The position numbers and the translations under genes are program-made. Shown here in pieces: positions 16,671 to 25,992 of a stretch of 64,000 nt of DNA. Below the pieces are notes generated by a model. That model worked only from the letters and a program-made list of their open reading frames with translations, searched no databases and was not told where the DNA came from. Source of the stretch: Bacteroidota bacterium. Its GTDB lineage: Bacteria; Bacteroidota; Bacteroidia; Sphingobacteriales; Sphingobacteriaceae. The stretch spans positions 62,001 to 126,000 of the forward strand of contig JAFDZM010000065.1 in NCBI GenBank assembly GCA_018266915.1, in the 5' to 3' direction. Positions within the stretch are counted from its first letter, which is position 1; each line of letters starts with the position of its first letter.

Positions 16671-19600
16671 GTGTTTACTAAGCTAAAAGCTACTTTTGTT
16701 TTTCTATTGTGCTGGATTCCGGGCTTTGCGCAGATGCAAAATACGCATTTGGGATACCAGGAGACTGCAAATCTCGTAATCTCCCGATATACTATACAGG
16801 ATGGATTACCATCAAGAAATGCCACAACCGTTATCAAAAGCCGGAGCGGGTTTATGTGGATAGGCACAGAAAATGGCCTCTGCAAATTTGATGGTTATAC
16901 TTTTAAAACATTCACTAATAAGAAAGGCGACAGCACCAGCATTTCTAATAATTACATTAATGCCCTGGCGGAAGACACCAAAGGAAGGATTTGGGTGGGA
17001 ACAATGGATGGCCTTAATGTTTTTGATCCGAATACAGAGAACTTTACCCGGTTTTATCATAAAGATGCTGACCATGCATCATTAAGTAATAATAAAATAT
17101 GGAGTTTGCTGGCTGATGGTTATGGTCGCATCTGGATTGGGACGGATAATGGCTTTAATCGTTTCATCGAAAAAACACATACATTCAAAAATTACCTGCC
17201 GGATACCCGGAATCCGTTTGCGATGAAGGGCAAATCGGTAAATGCCATTGTTGAAGACGGTAAATACCTTTGGCTGGCAAACTGGGGTGAAGGATTAAAT
17301 AAATACGACATTAGTTCGGACAGGTTTTACAACTACAAACAGTCTTTTTCTTTTTCCGAAAAGAACCCGAATGACTTATGGGCCGCGGTTAAGAGCGATG
17401 ACGGCAAGATATGGGTGGGCTCTTATTGGAAAGGGTTATACCTGTTTGACCCTGCTACAAAAACATTCCAGCATTTTGATAACCCATTAAATCCCCAGAA
17501 GCCGGTATTTACCTTGCTGAATTTAAAAGACAGCAAATTGCTGGTTGGCGATAGTGAAAGTTTCTGGTGGTTTAATTCCGCCGCAAAAGTGTGGGAAAAG
17601 GTTACCGGCGTAGATAACAACCCGCATGGCCATGCTTATGTGGATGAAGCGGGTTTGGTATGGATAGGCTCAAAAAATGGCATCAGCAAAATAGATCACC
17701 GGCAGAACAAGTTCGATTTCCACCCATTCGATAAAAAATATCGCGTCATAACGGGGATGCTGATCCATGATTCTGTGATCTGGCTTGGTGCAGATAAAGG
17801 ATTGACAAGATTTGATCTGAAAAATAAAACGGTCAAAGCCTTTCAACATACTGCTGATCCTTCAAGCCTGGGCAATGATCAGATCAGGAAGATCTATGAG
17901 GATGCTTCCGGAAAAATGTGGATTTTAACAGAATTCGGGTTTGATGAATTTGATGAGGCGACAGGCAAATTCAAACATCATTATCATCACTCAAACTTAG
18001 GGCATTTGTTTAATGAAGATGTTTTCAGGGATATCATACAAATTGACCCGGGAATTTATGGGCTTGCTACTGATGCCGGCTTCAAAATTTTTAACAGCAA
18101 CACTGGTGTTTTTACACATTATTATAACAATGACGGGGATAAATCAAGCCTCAGTAATAATCACCTGAATTGTTTATTAAAGGACCGCGATAATAATATC
18201 TGGATAGGCACTATTGGGGGAGGCCTGAACCGTTTTGATCAAAAGACAAAAAAGTTTAAAGTATATCTGAGCAATGACAAAGAAAAAGGGGGGATAAGCG
18301 ATAACGCCATCAACTCATTATTTCTGGATTCAAAAGGTAATTTATGGGTTTGCACGCCGCAGGGACTCGACAGGTATGACAAACACAAGGATTCATTCAT
18401 CGCTTACTCTCAGGATGATGGTTTTTCCGGCAATGTGTTCAATAATGCTACGGAAGATAAACTGGGAAATATTTGGTTGACTACCGAAAAAGGCGTTTCG
18501 CGCTTTAACCCTCAAACCGGTAAAATCGACAATTTTGATGAAGCTGACGGGGTTTTCGGAAACAGTGCCATAAGCACTGATAAGGCCGGAAATATTTATC
18601 TGGCAGGCGAAACCGGTTTCGGATTTTTGAACCCATCAAAGTTGGTGCGCAATCTTATCGTCCCCCCCGTTTATCTTACCGATTTACAGGTGTTCAACAA
18701 ATCAGTTTCACCATCAGCACAAGGTCCGCTGAAAGAAAACCTGAATATCGCCAAAGAGATTACCTTGAAATATAATCAAAGCGTCTTCTCAATTGGCTTT
18801 GTGGCATTGAATTACACCCTTCCCGGAAAAAACCAGTACGCTTACATGCTGGAAGGCTTCGACAATAAATGGAACTATGTAGGCAGCCAGCGAAAGGCTA
18901 CTTATACAAACCTTGATCCGGGCACTTATACTTTCAGAGTAAAGGCATCGAACAATGATGGCATTTGGAACAACACGGGTAAATCGATTATTATAGTTAT
19001 TACCCCGCCGTGGTACAAAACCTCGCTGGCGTATTGTATTTATATTCTTACAGGCATTTTCTTTGTTGCTGCCTATATCAAATACCGTGAGCATGAAGCT
19101 TCAATGAGATATGAGATCAAACTGGCGCATTTAAGAGGCGAACAAGAAAAGGAACTGAATGAGCGCAAATTATCATTCTTCACTAATGTTTCCCATGAAT
19201 TCCGTACGCCGCTGACCCTTATTATCAATCCGCTTAAAGAGCTTTTGTATAAAGATGGAGAGGTTGATGCCTCAGGCTTAAGTATTGTATACCGGAATGC
19301 AAAAAGGCTTTTGAGTTTGGTAGATCAGCTGCTTTTATTTCGGAAAGCCGAGGCTGGAGCAGAAAAGCTAAAGGTAGAGCAATTGAATATCATAGATCTG
19401 TGTAAAGAGGTTTTCCTTTGCTTTTCGCACCAGGCAAAACTTAAAGGTATTTATTTTGATTTCATAAGCAATTCGGATCATATAGAGCTTTTTGTCGATC
19501 GCGAAAAGATAGAGATCGTGCTGTTCAACCTGATATCTAACGCCATGAAATTTACCCCGCAGGGTGGCGAGATCATTTTCAGTATAACTGAAGAAGACAA

Positions 19601-20780
19601 TGATATAATCATCCGTGTAAAGGATACAGGCTGTGGCATTGACGAAACTACTGGTGATAAATTGTACAACCGTTTTTACCAGGAAAAGCAGATGAACAAA
19701 CAGGCTGAAGGCGGATTTGGCATCGGTTTGTTTTTGGTAAAAAGTTTTATTGAACGCCATAAAGGTGCTATCAATTACAAAAGCACCCCGAATGTTGGAA
19801 CCGAATTTTCTGTGCAACTTTTTAAGGGGTTCGCCCACTTTTCACCTGATGAAATGGCAATGAGACAAACCATCGACTCAACTGTGCTGAAAGAACTGAT
19901 CGAAGATGAGACCATGGCCAATACCTTTGCCGAAGATGCCAATGAGCTTTTGGTAGAATCGGACCTGAACGCCGAATTGCAATCGATCATGATCATTGAT
20001 GACAATAAAGATTTTAGGGAATATCTAAAGCAGTTGTTCAAGATCGATTACCGGGTATATGATGCATCCGATGGCGCAACAGGACTAAAAATGATAAGGG
20101 AAATTCTGCCTGAGATCATTATCAGCGACGTGATGATGGAGGGGATGAGCGGTATAGAATTATGCGCGGCAGTCCGGGAGGATATGGAGATCAGCCACAT
20201 ACCTTTTATTCTGCTTACTTCAAGCTCTTCATCAGAAATTAAGTTAAAAGGTGTTGAAGGCGGTGCCGATGATTATATCAGTAAACCGTTCGATAAGGAA
20301 ATTTTAAAAGCACGGGTAACTGGCTTGCTGAAGAGTAAAAACAACCTGCAGAAATATTTTTATAATGAGATCACCCTTAACAGGAATCCCCACAAGATAT
20401 CCATTGAATACAAATCCTTCCTGGAGAATTGTATTGCCGTTGTAGAAAAGCACCTTACCGATCCATCTTTTAATTTGCAGGTATTAGCATCAGAGCTTAA
20501 TATTTCCCATTCAGGACTTTATAAAAAGATCAAATTTATTTCAGGACAATCGGCCAGTAATTTTATCCGATCCATCAGGTTACGGAAGGCGGCCAACCTG
20601 TTTATTCATACCGATTATAACATCCTCGAAACAGCTTACATGGTTGGCATTAACGACATTAAATACTTCCGCGAACAATTCAAAAAACTGTTTGATATGA
20701 ACCCGTCCCAATACATAAAAAAATACAGGCGGACATTTAAGAGCAGTATGGTGAATCACGAAAGCAATACACTTGTATAG
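16671..20780 (+). CDS. Hybrid two-component sensor/regulator (HTCS)
   Basis: A 1369-residue single-chain sensor and transcription factor that controls carbohydrate loci. After a signal peptide (MFTKLKATFVFLLCWIPGFA) come about fourteen beta-propeller repeats of the reg_prop type (about 40-690), a Y_Y_Y immunoglobulin-like domain (about 715-780), one membrane helix (about 784-805), a histidine kinase (H842 in SHEFRTPLTL; ATPase about 945-1055), a receiver domain (phosphoacceptor D1153) and an AraC-type double helix-turn-helix (about 1260-1360). The start is GTG; the first in-frame ATG would remove the signal peptide. It lies directly before a SusC/SusD pair and should sense an oligosaccharide in the periplasm and activate that locus. 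Confidence 0.95.
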   Translation: MFTKLKATFVFLLCWIPGFAQMQNTHLGYQETANLVISRYTIQDGLPSRNATTVIKSRSGFMWIGTENGLCKFDGYTFKTFTNKKGDSTSISNNYINALAEDTKGRIWVGTMDGLNVFDPNTENFTRFYHKDADHASLSNNKIWSLLADGYGRIWIGTDNGFNRFIEKTHTFKNYLPDTRNPFAMKGKSVNAIVEDGKYLWLANWGEGLNKYDISSDRFYNYKQSFSFSEKNPNDLWAAVKSDDGKIWVGSYWKGLYLFDPATKTFQHFDNPLNPQKPVFTLLNLKDSKLLVGDSESFWWFNSAAKVWEKVTGVDNNPHGHAYVDEAGLVWIGSKNGISKIDHRQNKFDFHPFDKKYRVITGMLIHDSVIWLGADKGLTRFDLKNKTVKAFQHTADPSSLGNDQIRKIYEDASGKMWILTEFGFDEFDEATGKFKHHYHHSNLGHLFNEDVFRDIIQIDPGIYGLATDAGFKIFNSNTGVFTHYYNNDGDKSSLSNNHLNCLLKDRDNNIWIGTIGGGLNRFDQKTKKFKVYLSNDKEKGGISDNAINSLFLDSKGNLWVCTPQGLDRYDKHKDSFIAYSQDDGFSGNVFNNATEDKLGNIWLTTEKGVSRFNPQTGKIDNFDEADGVFGNSAISTDKAGNIYLAGETGFGFLNPSKLVRNLIVPPVYLTDLQVFNKSVSPSAQGPLKENLNIAKEITLKYNQSVFSIGFVALNYTLPGKNQYAYMLEGFDNKWNYVGSQRKATYTNLDPGTYTFRVKASNNDGIWNNTGKSIIIVITPPWYKTSLAYCIYILTGIFFVAAYIKYREHEASMRYEIKLAHLRGEQEKELNERKLSFFTNVSHEFRTPLTLIINPLKELLYKDGEVDASGLSIVYRNAKRLLSLVDQLLLFRKAEAGAEKLKVEQLNIIDLCKEVFLCFSHQAKLKGIYFDFISNSDHIELFVDREKIEIVLFNLISNAMKFTPQGGEIIFSITEEDNDIIIRVKDTGCGIDETTGDKLYNRFYQEKQMNKQAEGGFGIGLFLVKSFIERHKGAINYKSTPNVGTEFSVQLFKGFAHFSPDEMAMRQTIDSTVLKELIEDETMANTFAEDANELLVESDLNAELQSIMIIDDNKDFREYLKQLFKIDYRVYDASDGATGLKMIREILPEIIISDVMMEGMSGIELCAAVREDMEISHIPFILLTSSSSSEIKLKGVEGGADDYISKPFDKEILKARVTGLLKSKNNLQKYFYNEITLNRNPHKISIEYKSFLENCIAVVEKHLTDPSFNLQVLASELNISHSGLYKKIKFISGQSASNFIRSIRLRKAANLFIHTDYNILETAYMVGINDIKYFREQFKKLFDMNPSQYIKKYRRTFKSSMVNHESNTLV

Positions 20781-20782
20781 AG

Positions 20783-20890
20783 TTTGCGATTTACCTCGCC
20801 CCCCACTTCAAAACATCAGTTTTAGCCTGAAACATCGCTTTTTTATACTAAAATTACGGGTTTACCCCTTCTATTTTGCGATCTACCCCC
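20783..20890 (+). promoter_or_regulatory. Direct repeats before susC, candidate HTCS sites
   Basis: TTTGCGATTTACC (20783-20795) and TTTGCGATCTACC (20875-20887) match at 12 of 13 bases, 92 bp apart, each followed by C-rich sequence. A related GGGTTTACCCC lies between them at 20858-20868. Direct repeats of this sort upstream of susC are where AraC-type DNA-binding domains of HTCS proteins would bind. The repeat is seen; the binding is inferred. Confidence 0.5.
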
Positions 20891-20993
20891 TCTCCGATTT
20901 TGTCTTTTTCAGTGAGATTAGCAATCTGCAATCCGAACACTAAGCTGATCTCAGCAGGATTGAACGACCAATTATTTATTAACATTTAAAAAC

Positions 20994-23900
20994 ATGAGAA
21001 AAAATTTACTAAAGGGCTTTTCCCCGCCCCGGGGGAAAAAGCGGCTGCTCTGCCTCGCGGTAGTCGCACTATTATCAACAAGCGGTAAGTTGTACGCCTC
21101 TGCTGAACACAGTAATCACCGGGTTCTCAAACCAGCAGTTGACGTGCAGGATATTACAGTAACCGGTACTGTTGTTGATGAGAAAGGCACAGCCTTACCA
21201 GGTGTAAGCATCCTGGTAAAGGGCACTTCACAAGGCACAATGGCTGACGCAAATGGGCACTTCAAAATAAACGTTGCCGATGAAAATGCCGTGCTGGTTT
21301 TCAGTATGGTTGGCTATGCAACACAAGAGCGTCCAATTCCTGCAAATCATGAGATCAATGTCCAGTTGAGTCCTGATGGCAAGTCATTGAACGAAATCGT
21401 GGTTGTTGGCTACGGTACCCAGAAAAAAGCCACTTTGACCGGGTCTATTTCTGTAGTTAAAGGTGGCGACTTAGTGAAGAGCCCTCAACCCAACGTTTCC
21501 AATTCATTTGCAGGCAGGGTATCGGGTGTAATCGCTAATAACGGTAGCGGTGAGCCTGGATATGACGGCTCAAACATTGTAATACGTGGTTTACAAACCA
21601 TGAACAGCAGCAGCGTGCTTATTGTTGTGGACGGTGTACCAGGTCAGATTGGTGGTTTGGAGCGTCTTGATCCGAATGACATTGAAAGCGTATCTGTATT
21701 AAAAGATGGCTCTGCAGCAGTTTATGGTAACCGCGCGGCGAATGGTGTAATCCTGATCACCACCAAACATGGTAAAGTAGGCAAAGCATCTATTTCATAC
21801 AGCTTTAACCAAGGGTTCAGCTCACCTACCCGCTTACCTAAGCTTGCTGATGCACCTACCTATGCTACTATAGTAAATGATATCAGCTATTATAACAACC
21901 CGACAGGCGGCCTTAACCAGGTATATTCAGCTGACCAGATCCAAAAATTCAGAGACGGCTCAGATCCGCTCAATTATCCTAATACTAACTGGGAAAAGGC
22001 TATCCTGAAAAGTGATGCCTTGCAAAATGAGCAAAGCCTGACACTGACCGGCGGTAACGATGATATCAGGTATTTCTCATCCATCGGTACTATTTACCAG
22101 GACGGTATTTATAGAAATGGGGCAACCAATTATCATCAGTATAATTTCAGGACCAATTTGGATGCTACCGTTACCAAACGATTTAAAGTAGGCTTATCAC
22201 TGTCGGGCCGCGAAGAGGACCGTCAATATCCTACTACGGGTGCCGGTGATATATTCCGTTCTATTTATCGTTCATATCCAACATCGGCACCATTTTATCC
22301 GAACGGTTTGCCTACAGCAGGTATCGACCAGGTGAACCCCGGCTTAGTTCCAACCGCAATTGGTGGTTTAAACAGAAACCCAAAACAGGTATTCAACGGC
22401 ATTTTAAAGGGCAGCTATGAAATTCCGGGCATTACAGGCCTGACTTTGGATGGTTTCTTATCTGCAGATAAATCAGGGGCTTTTGATAAAGCATTTTACA
22501 CCCCGTATACTGTTTATAGTTATGATAGTTCAAGCAATACCTACACCCCAAGTATTGAAGGCGGCTCTGGTGGCAAGGCATATCTATACGAGTCGCAGTT
22601 GAACCAATCGCTTATCACCACAAACATCAAATTGAATTTTGAGCGGCAATTTGGCAAGCACAATGTAAATGCATTTGTAGCTTATGAGCAAAGTAAAACA
22701 GATTACAATTTCTTCTGGGCCCAGCGTAATAATTTCCCTACAACAACTACGCCAGAGCTATCACAGGGGGGTACCGCTGCAGGTGACGCTTTGAATGGTG
22801 GAAGCAGCAGCGATAACAATAATAATTTTGACTATCAGCGCCGAAGCATTATCAGCCGGATTGCTTATAACTTCGATGAAAAATATTTGCTGGAAGGCCA
22901 GATGCGCGCAGACGCATCATCAATCTTTGCGGGCCGCTGGGGATACTTCCCATCAATTTCAGCCGGCTATCGTATATCTAAAGAAAACTGGTTCAGCAAT
23001 AGTTTTAAGTTTATTGATGACCTGAAAATACGCGCTTCGTACGGTGTGCTTGGTGATGATATTACCAGTGCATATCAGTATATCGACAACTACTCATTTA
23101 ACAACTTTGTGGTATTGGACAATGGATCGGGTGCAGCTGTACAACCAGGTATCGACCTGACCAAATTAGCCAACGCAAAGGTAACCTGGGAAACAGCCAA
23201 AAAAACCGACATCGGTATCAACGCTACATTCCTTAAAAACTTCACGCTGGAAGCCATCTATTTCAGCCAGCAGCGTTCAAATATCCTGGCTTACCGTAAC
23301 GGCTCTTTACCAGGCACCTCGGGTATAGTAAACCCTTATGGCGGTACACCACTGGTACCGGCGGAGAACATTGGTAAAGTAAACAGTAATGGTTTTGAAG
23401 GTACTTTGGGTTACAACCATCCGGGTAAATTCAGCTGGGGTGTATCAGGAAACTTTACATTCGCCAAGAGCAAGATCATTTACATGGATGAAGCAGCAGG
23501 AACTATACCTTACCAGGCACAAACCGGGCATCCGCTTAATACTTACCTCTTGTACAAGGCAATCGGAATCTACCGCTCACAGGCGCAGATCGATGCCACT
23601 CCGCACGTTTCGGGTGCAACAGTGGGCGACCTGATCTATGCTGACGTTAACCACGATGGGCAGATCACCGCAGCTGACCAGATCAGATCGAAATATGGCA
23701 ATATCCCGCAAATTGTATACGGTCTTAATTTGAATGCGGGTTATAAAGGCTTTGACTTGTCTGTTTTATTCGCAGGGCAGGCTGAAGTAAACCAATATGT
23801 ATTGCCTGAATCGGGAACAATAGGTAACTATTACAGCTCATGGGCCGATAATGCATGGAGCCCTACTAATCCAAATGGTACTTATCCAAAGGTTTCGACA

Positions 23901-24206
23901 CGTGCATCCAGCGCGGTTAGCGGCGGCCAATATAACAACACGTTCTGGCTGAATGATGCTTCATTCCTGCGCCTCAAGAACGTACAGCTGGGTTATACCA
24001 TACCATCATCAACCGTATCAAAACTGCATATTTCGGGCATTCGCGTTTATGTGAGTGCATTTAACTTGTTCACCATTACAAAAGTTAAAGATTACGATCC
24101 GGAAGGCACCAACGGAAGCGGCCAATATGGTCAGGCCCAATACGGCAGTGGCCAGTTCTATCCTGAGCAGCGCATAATTAACCTGGGTGCTAATGTCAAA
24201 TTCTAA
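20994..24206 (+). CDS. SusC-family TonB-dependent transporter (locus 1)
   Basis: A 1070-residue outer-membrane transporter. A signal region (residues 17-35) precedes a carboxypeptidase-regulatory-like beta-sandwich (VTGTVVDEKGTALPGVSILV). Then comes the TonB box/plug start with EIVVVGYGTQKKATLTGSIS, a plug and a 22-strand barrel ending in a C-terminal aromatic (NVKF). It imports oligosaccharides with its SusD partner, whose start lies 7 bp after this stop. Control is probably by the HTCS encoded just upstream. Confidence 0.95.
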   Translation: MRKNLLKGFSPPRGKKRLLCLAVVALLSTSGKLYASAEHSNHRVLKPAVDVQDITVTGTVVDEKGTALPGVSILVKGTSQGTMADANGHFKINVADENAVLVFSMVGYATQERPIPANHEINVQLSPDGKSLNEIVVVGYGTQKKATLTGSISVVKGGDLVKSPQPNVSNSFAGRVSGVIANNGSGEPGYDGSNIVIRGLQTMNSSSVLIVVDGVPGQIGGLERLDPNDIESVSVLKDGSAAVYGNRAANGVILITTKHGKVGKASISYSFNQGFSSPTRLPKLADAPTYATIVNDISYYNNPTGGLNQVYSADQIQKFRDGSDPLNYPNTNWEKAILKSDALQNEQSLTLTGGNDDIRYFSSIGTIYQDGIYRNGATNYHQYNFRTNLDATVTKRFKVGLSLSGREEDRQYPTTGAGDIFRSIYRSYPTSAPFYPNGLPTAGIDQVNPGLVPTAIGGLNRNPKQVFNGILKGSYEIPGITGLTLDGFLSADKSGAFDKAFYTPYTVYSYDSSSNTYTPSIEGGSGGKAYLYESQLNQSLITTNIKLNFERQFGKHNVNAFVAYEQSKTDYNFFWAQRNNFPTTTTPELSQGGTAAGDALNGGSSSDNNNNFDYQRRSIISRIAYNFDEKYLLEGQMRADASSIFAGRWGYFPSISAGYRISKENWFSNSFKFIDDLKIRASYGVLGDDITSAYQYIDNYSFNNFVVLDNGSGAAVQPGIDLTKLANAKVTWETAKKTDIGINATFLKNFTLEAIYFSQQRSNILAYRNGSLPGTSGIVNPYGGTPLVPAENIGKVNSNGFEGTLGYNHPGKFSWGVSGNFTFAKSKIIYMDEAAGTIPYQAQTGHPLNTYLLYKAIGIYRSQAQIDATPHVSGATVGDLIYADVNHDGQITAADQIRSKYGNIPQIVYGLNLNAGYKGFDLSVLFAGQAEVNQYVLPESGTIGNYYSSWADNAWSPTNPNGTYPKVSTRASSAVSGGQYNNTFWLNDASFLRLKNVQLGYTIPSSTVSKLHISGIRVYVSAFNLFTITKVKDYDPEGTNGSGQYGQAQYGSGQFYPEQRIINLGANVKF

Positions 24207-24213
24207 AATTATC

Positions 24214-25899
24214 ATGAAAACATTAAAATATAGAATCTGCTTTGCGGCACTTATAGGGATGGCCCTGACCGCGTGCAAGAAAGATTTCCTCCAAACAACG
24301 CCTACAGACAGGCTTTCGGGGTCGTCGATAACGACAGACACCTCACTTTTTGAAGATTATGTACTTAACCGCTACCTGGGCGTAACGCTGCAAGCTAAAG
24401 AAGGCGATGGTTCGCCCCCGGGATTTGGCCGTGGCTTTGAATACGCGATGTGGAGCTCGGTTACCGACGAGTCAATTTATACCAATAACGACGGCAGCTG
24501 GGTATTACAGCAAGGCCAATTGGCGCCAGATAACCTGGGTATAGCCGGTACTTTATGGGCAAGAAGCTACCGCAGCATCCGCGAATGTAACTATGCTTTG
24601 AGCCTTATCAATGGTTTGAAACTTAGCGCTGCACATAAGACAAGATTGATCGGTGAGCTGGAGTTCATCCGTGCTTTCCGCTACCAGGATTTGATCCGTA
24701 ACTATGGCGGTGTTGTATTGATGGGCGATAAGGTGACCGACCTGAACAGCAATTTACAAGATCCAAGCCTGTTTAAACGTGCTTCGCTGGCCGATTGCTT
24801 TAGCTATGTTACCGCTCAGTTGGATGACGCAGCTTCAAAACTGCCTTTAAATAATGATGGAACCTGGGCGCTTGGCCGTGCTACAAAAGGCGCTGCCCTT
24901 GCATTGAAATCGAGATTGTTGTTGTATGCGGCAAGCCCGCTTTATAATGCAGGTACCTGGGCGGATGCAGCCGCTGCTGCAAAAGCGGTAATGGATTTGA
25001 ATAAATACCAGCTTGATCAAAATGGTTACTCTCAGATATTCTTAACGCCATCAAGCGACGAGATCATTTTCGAGCGCCTTTACTATCCAAACACTGCGCC
25101 CCACACCCGTTTGGAAATTGCTAACGGACCAAATGGTTACGACGGTTGGGGTGGTAACACACCGCTGCAAAACCTGGTGGATGCTTACGAGATGAATAAT
25201 GGTAAGGCAATCACCGATCCTACTTCAGGTTATAACGCGCAAGACCCATATGTTAACCGCGATCCAAGGTTCTATGCTACTATCCTTTATAATAAAGCCC
25301 CTTACCGCGGCAGCACAGTGGATGTGTTTTTACCGGGTGGTAAGGACAGTAACCAGGGCCCATCAAACTGGAACACCAGTTTAACCGGTTATTATCTGCG
25401 CAAATTCATGAATGATGCTTATCCGATAGATAACCCATGGAACGTTGCCGGTGCACAACCGTGGATCTACTTCCGCTATGCTGAAATATTGTTAAACTAC
25501 GCCGAAGCGCAGAATGAGGCTTCCGGACCTGATGCAACTGTTTACTCAGCCATCAACAGCATCCGTGCAAGAGCATCTGTGAATATGCCTGCACTTCCGG
25601 CAGGACTTACGCAGGCCCAAATGCGTACTGCCATTCAAAACGAACGCCAGATAGAAATGGCTTTCGAAGAGCAACGGTTCTATGACGTACGCCGCTGGAA
25701 AATAGCTGATCAAACTGAAAACGTTCCTGCTTATGGCGTATCAGTTACAGTTGACGCATCAAGCCCAACAGGCTATGATTACGCACAGAAAGTAGCACTT
25801 ACCGGTCGCTCTTTCCAGGCAAAACATTACTGGCTGCCAATCCCACTGAGTGAAATTCAGGCATCTAACGGGCAACTTACCCAGAACCCCGGCTATTAA
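24214..25899 (+). CDS. SusD-family glycan-binding lipoprotein (locus 1)
   Basis: A surface lipoprotein of 561 residues; the leader MKTLKYRICFAALIGMALTA is followed by the lipobox cysteine (TACKKDF). The frame opens at 24187, inside susC, but the ATG at 24214 is the only one that gives a proper lipoprotein leader. The body has the helical repeats of RagB/SusD and the C-terminal signature EERFYDVRRWK, here as EEQRFYDVRRWKIAD, with a final QNPGY. It binds the glycan at the cell surface over its SusC partner. Confidence 0.95.
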   Translation: MKTLKYRICFAALIGMALTACKKDFLQTTPTDRLSGSSITTDTSLFEDYVLNRYLGVTLQAKEGDGSPPGFGRGFEYAMWSSVTDESIYTNNDGSWVLQQGQLAPDNLGIAGTLWARSYRSIRECNYALSLINGLKLSAAHKTRLIGELEFIRAFRYQDLIRNYGGVVLMGDKVTDLNSNLQDPSLFKRASLADCFSYVTAQLDDAASKLPLNNDGTWALGRATKGAALALKSRLLLYAASPLYNAGTWADAAAAAKAVMDLNKYQLDQNGYSQIFLTPSSDEIIFERLYYPNTAPHTRLEIANGPNGYDGWGGNTPLQNLVDAYEMNNGKAITDPTSGYNAQDPYVNRDPRFYATILYNKAPYRGSTVDVFLPGGKDSNQGPSNWNTSLTGYYLRKFMNDAYPIDNPWNVAGAQPWIYFRYAEILLNYAEAQNEASGPDATVYSAINSIRARASVNMPALPAGLTQAQMRTAIQNERQIEMAFEEQRFYDVRRWKIADQTENVPAYGVSVTVDASSPTGYDYAQKVALTGRSFQAKHYWLPIPLSEIQASNGQLTQNPGY

Positions 25900-25909
25900 T
25901 TTATAAGAT

Positions 25910-25945
25910 TTACGAAGTGGGAAAAAATAAATTCCCACTTCGTAA
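25910..25945 (+). terminator. Intercistronic hairpin after susD (locus 1)
   Basis: A perfect 14 bp inverted repeat, TTACGAAGTGGGAA (25910-25923) and TTCCCACTTCGTAA (25932-25945), with an 8-base A-rich loop. There is no strong T-tract, so partial termination or protection of the susCD mRNA 3' end is more likely than full stop. The GH5 gene starts 47 bp later. Confidence 0.75.
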
Positions 25946-25992
25946 TTACTCCTTCTGTTTTAATGCGATCACAAGTAAAACCAAGTATTGCT

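Noticed and set aside
24187..24213. Upstream ATG as the first susD start
   Set aside because: It is inside susC and would place nine extra residues before a good lipoprotein leader; 24214 is preferred.
25963..25992. Upstream ATG as the GH5 start
   Set aside because: It would bury the lipobox leader that begins at 25993.
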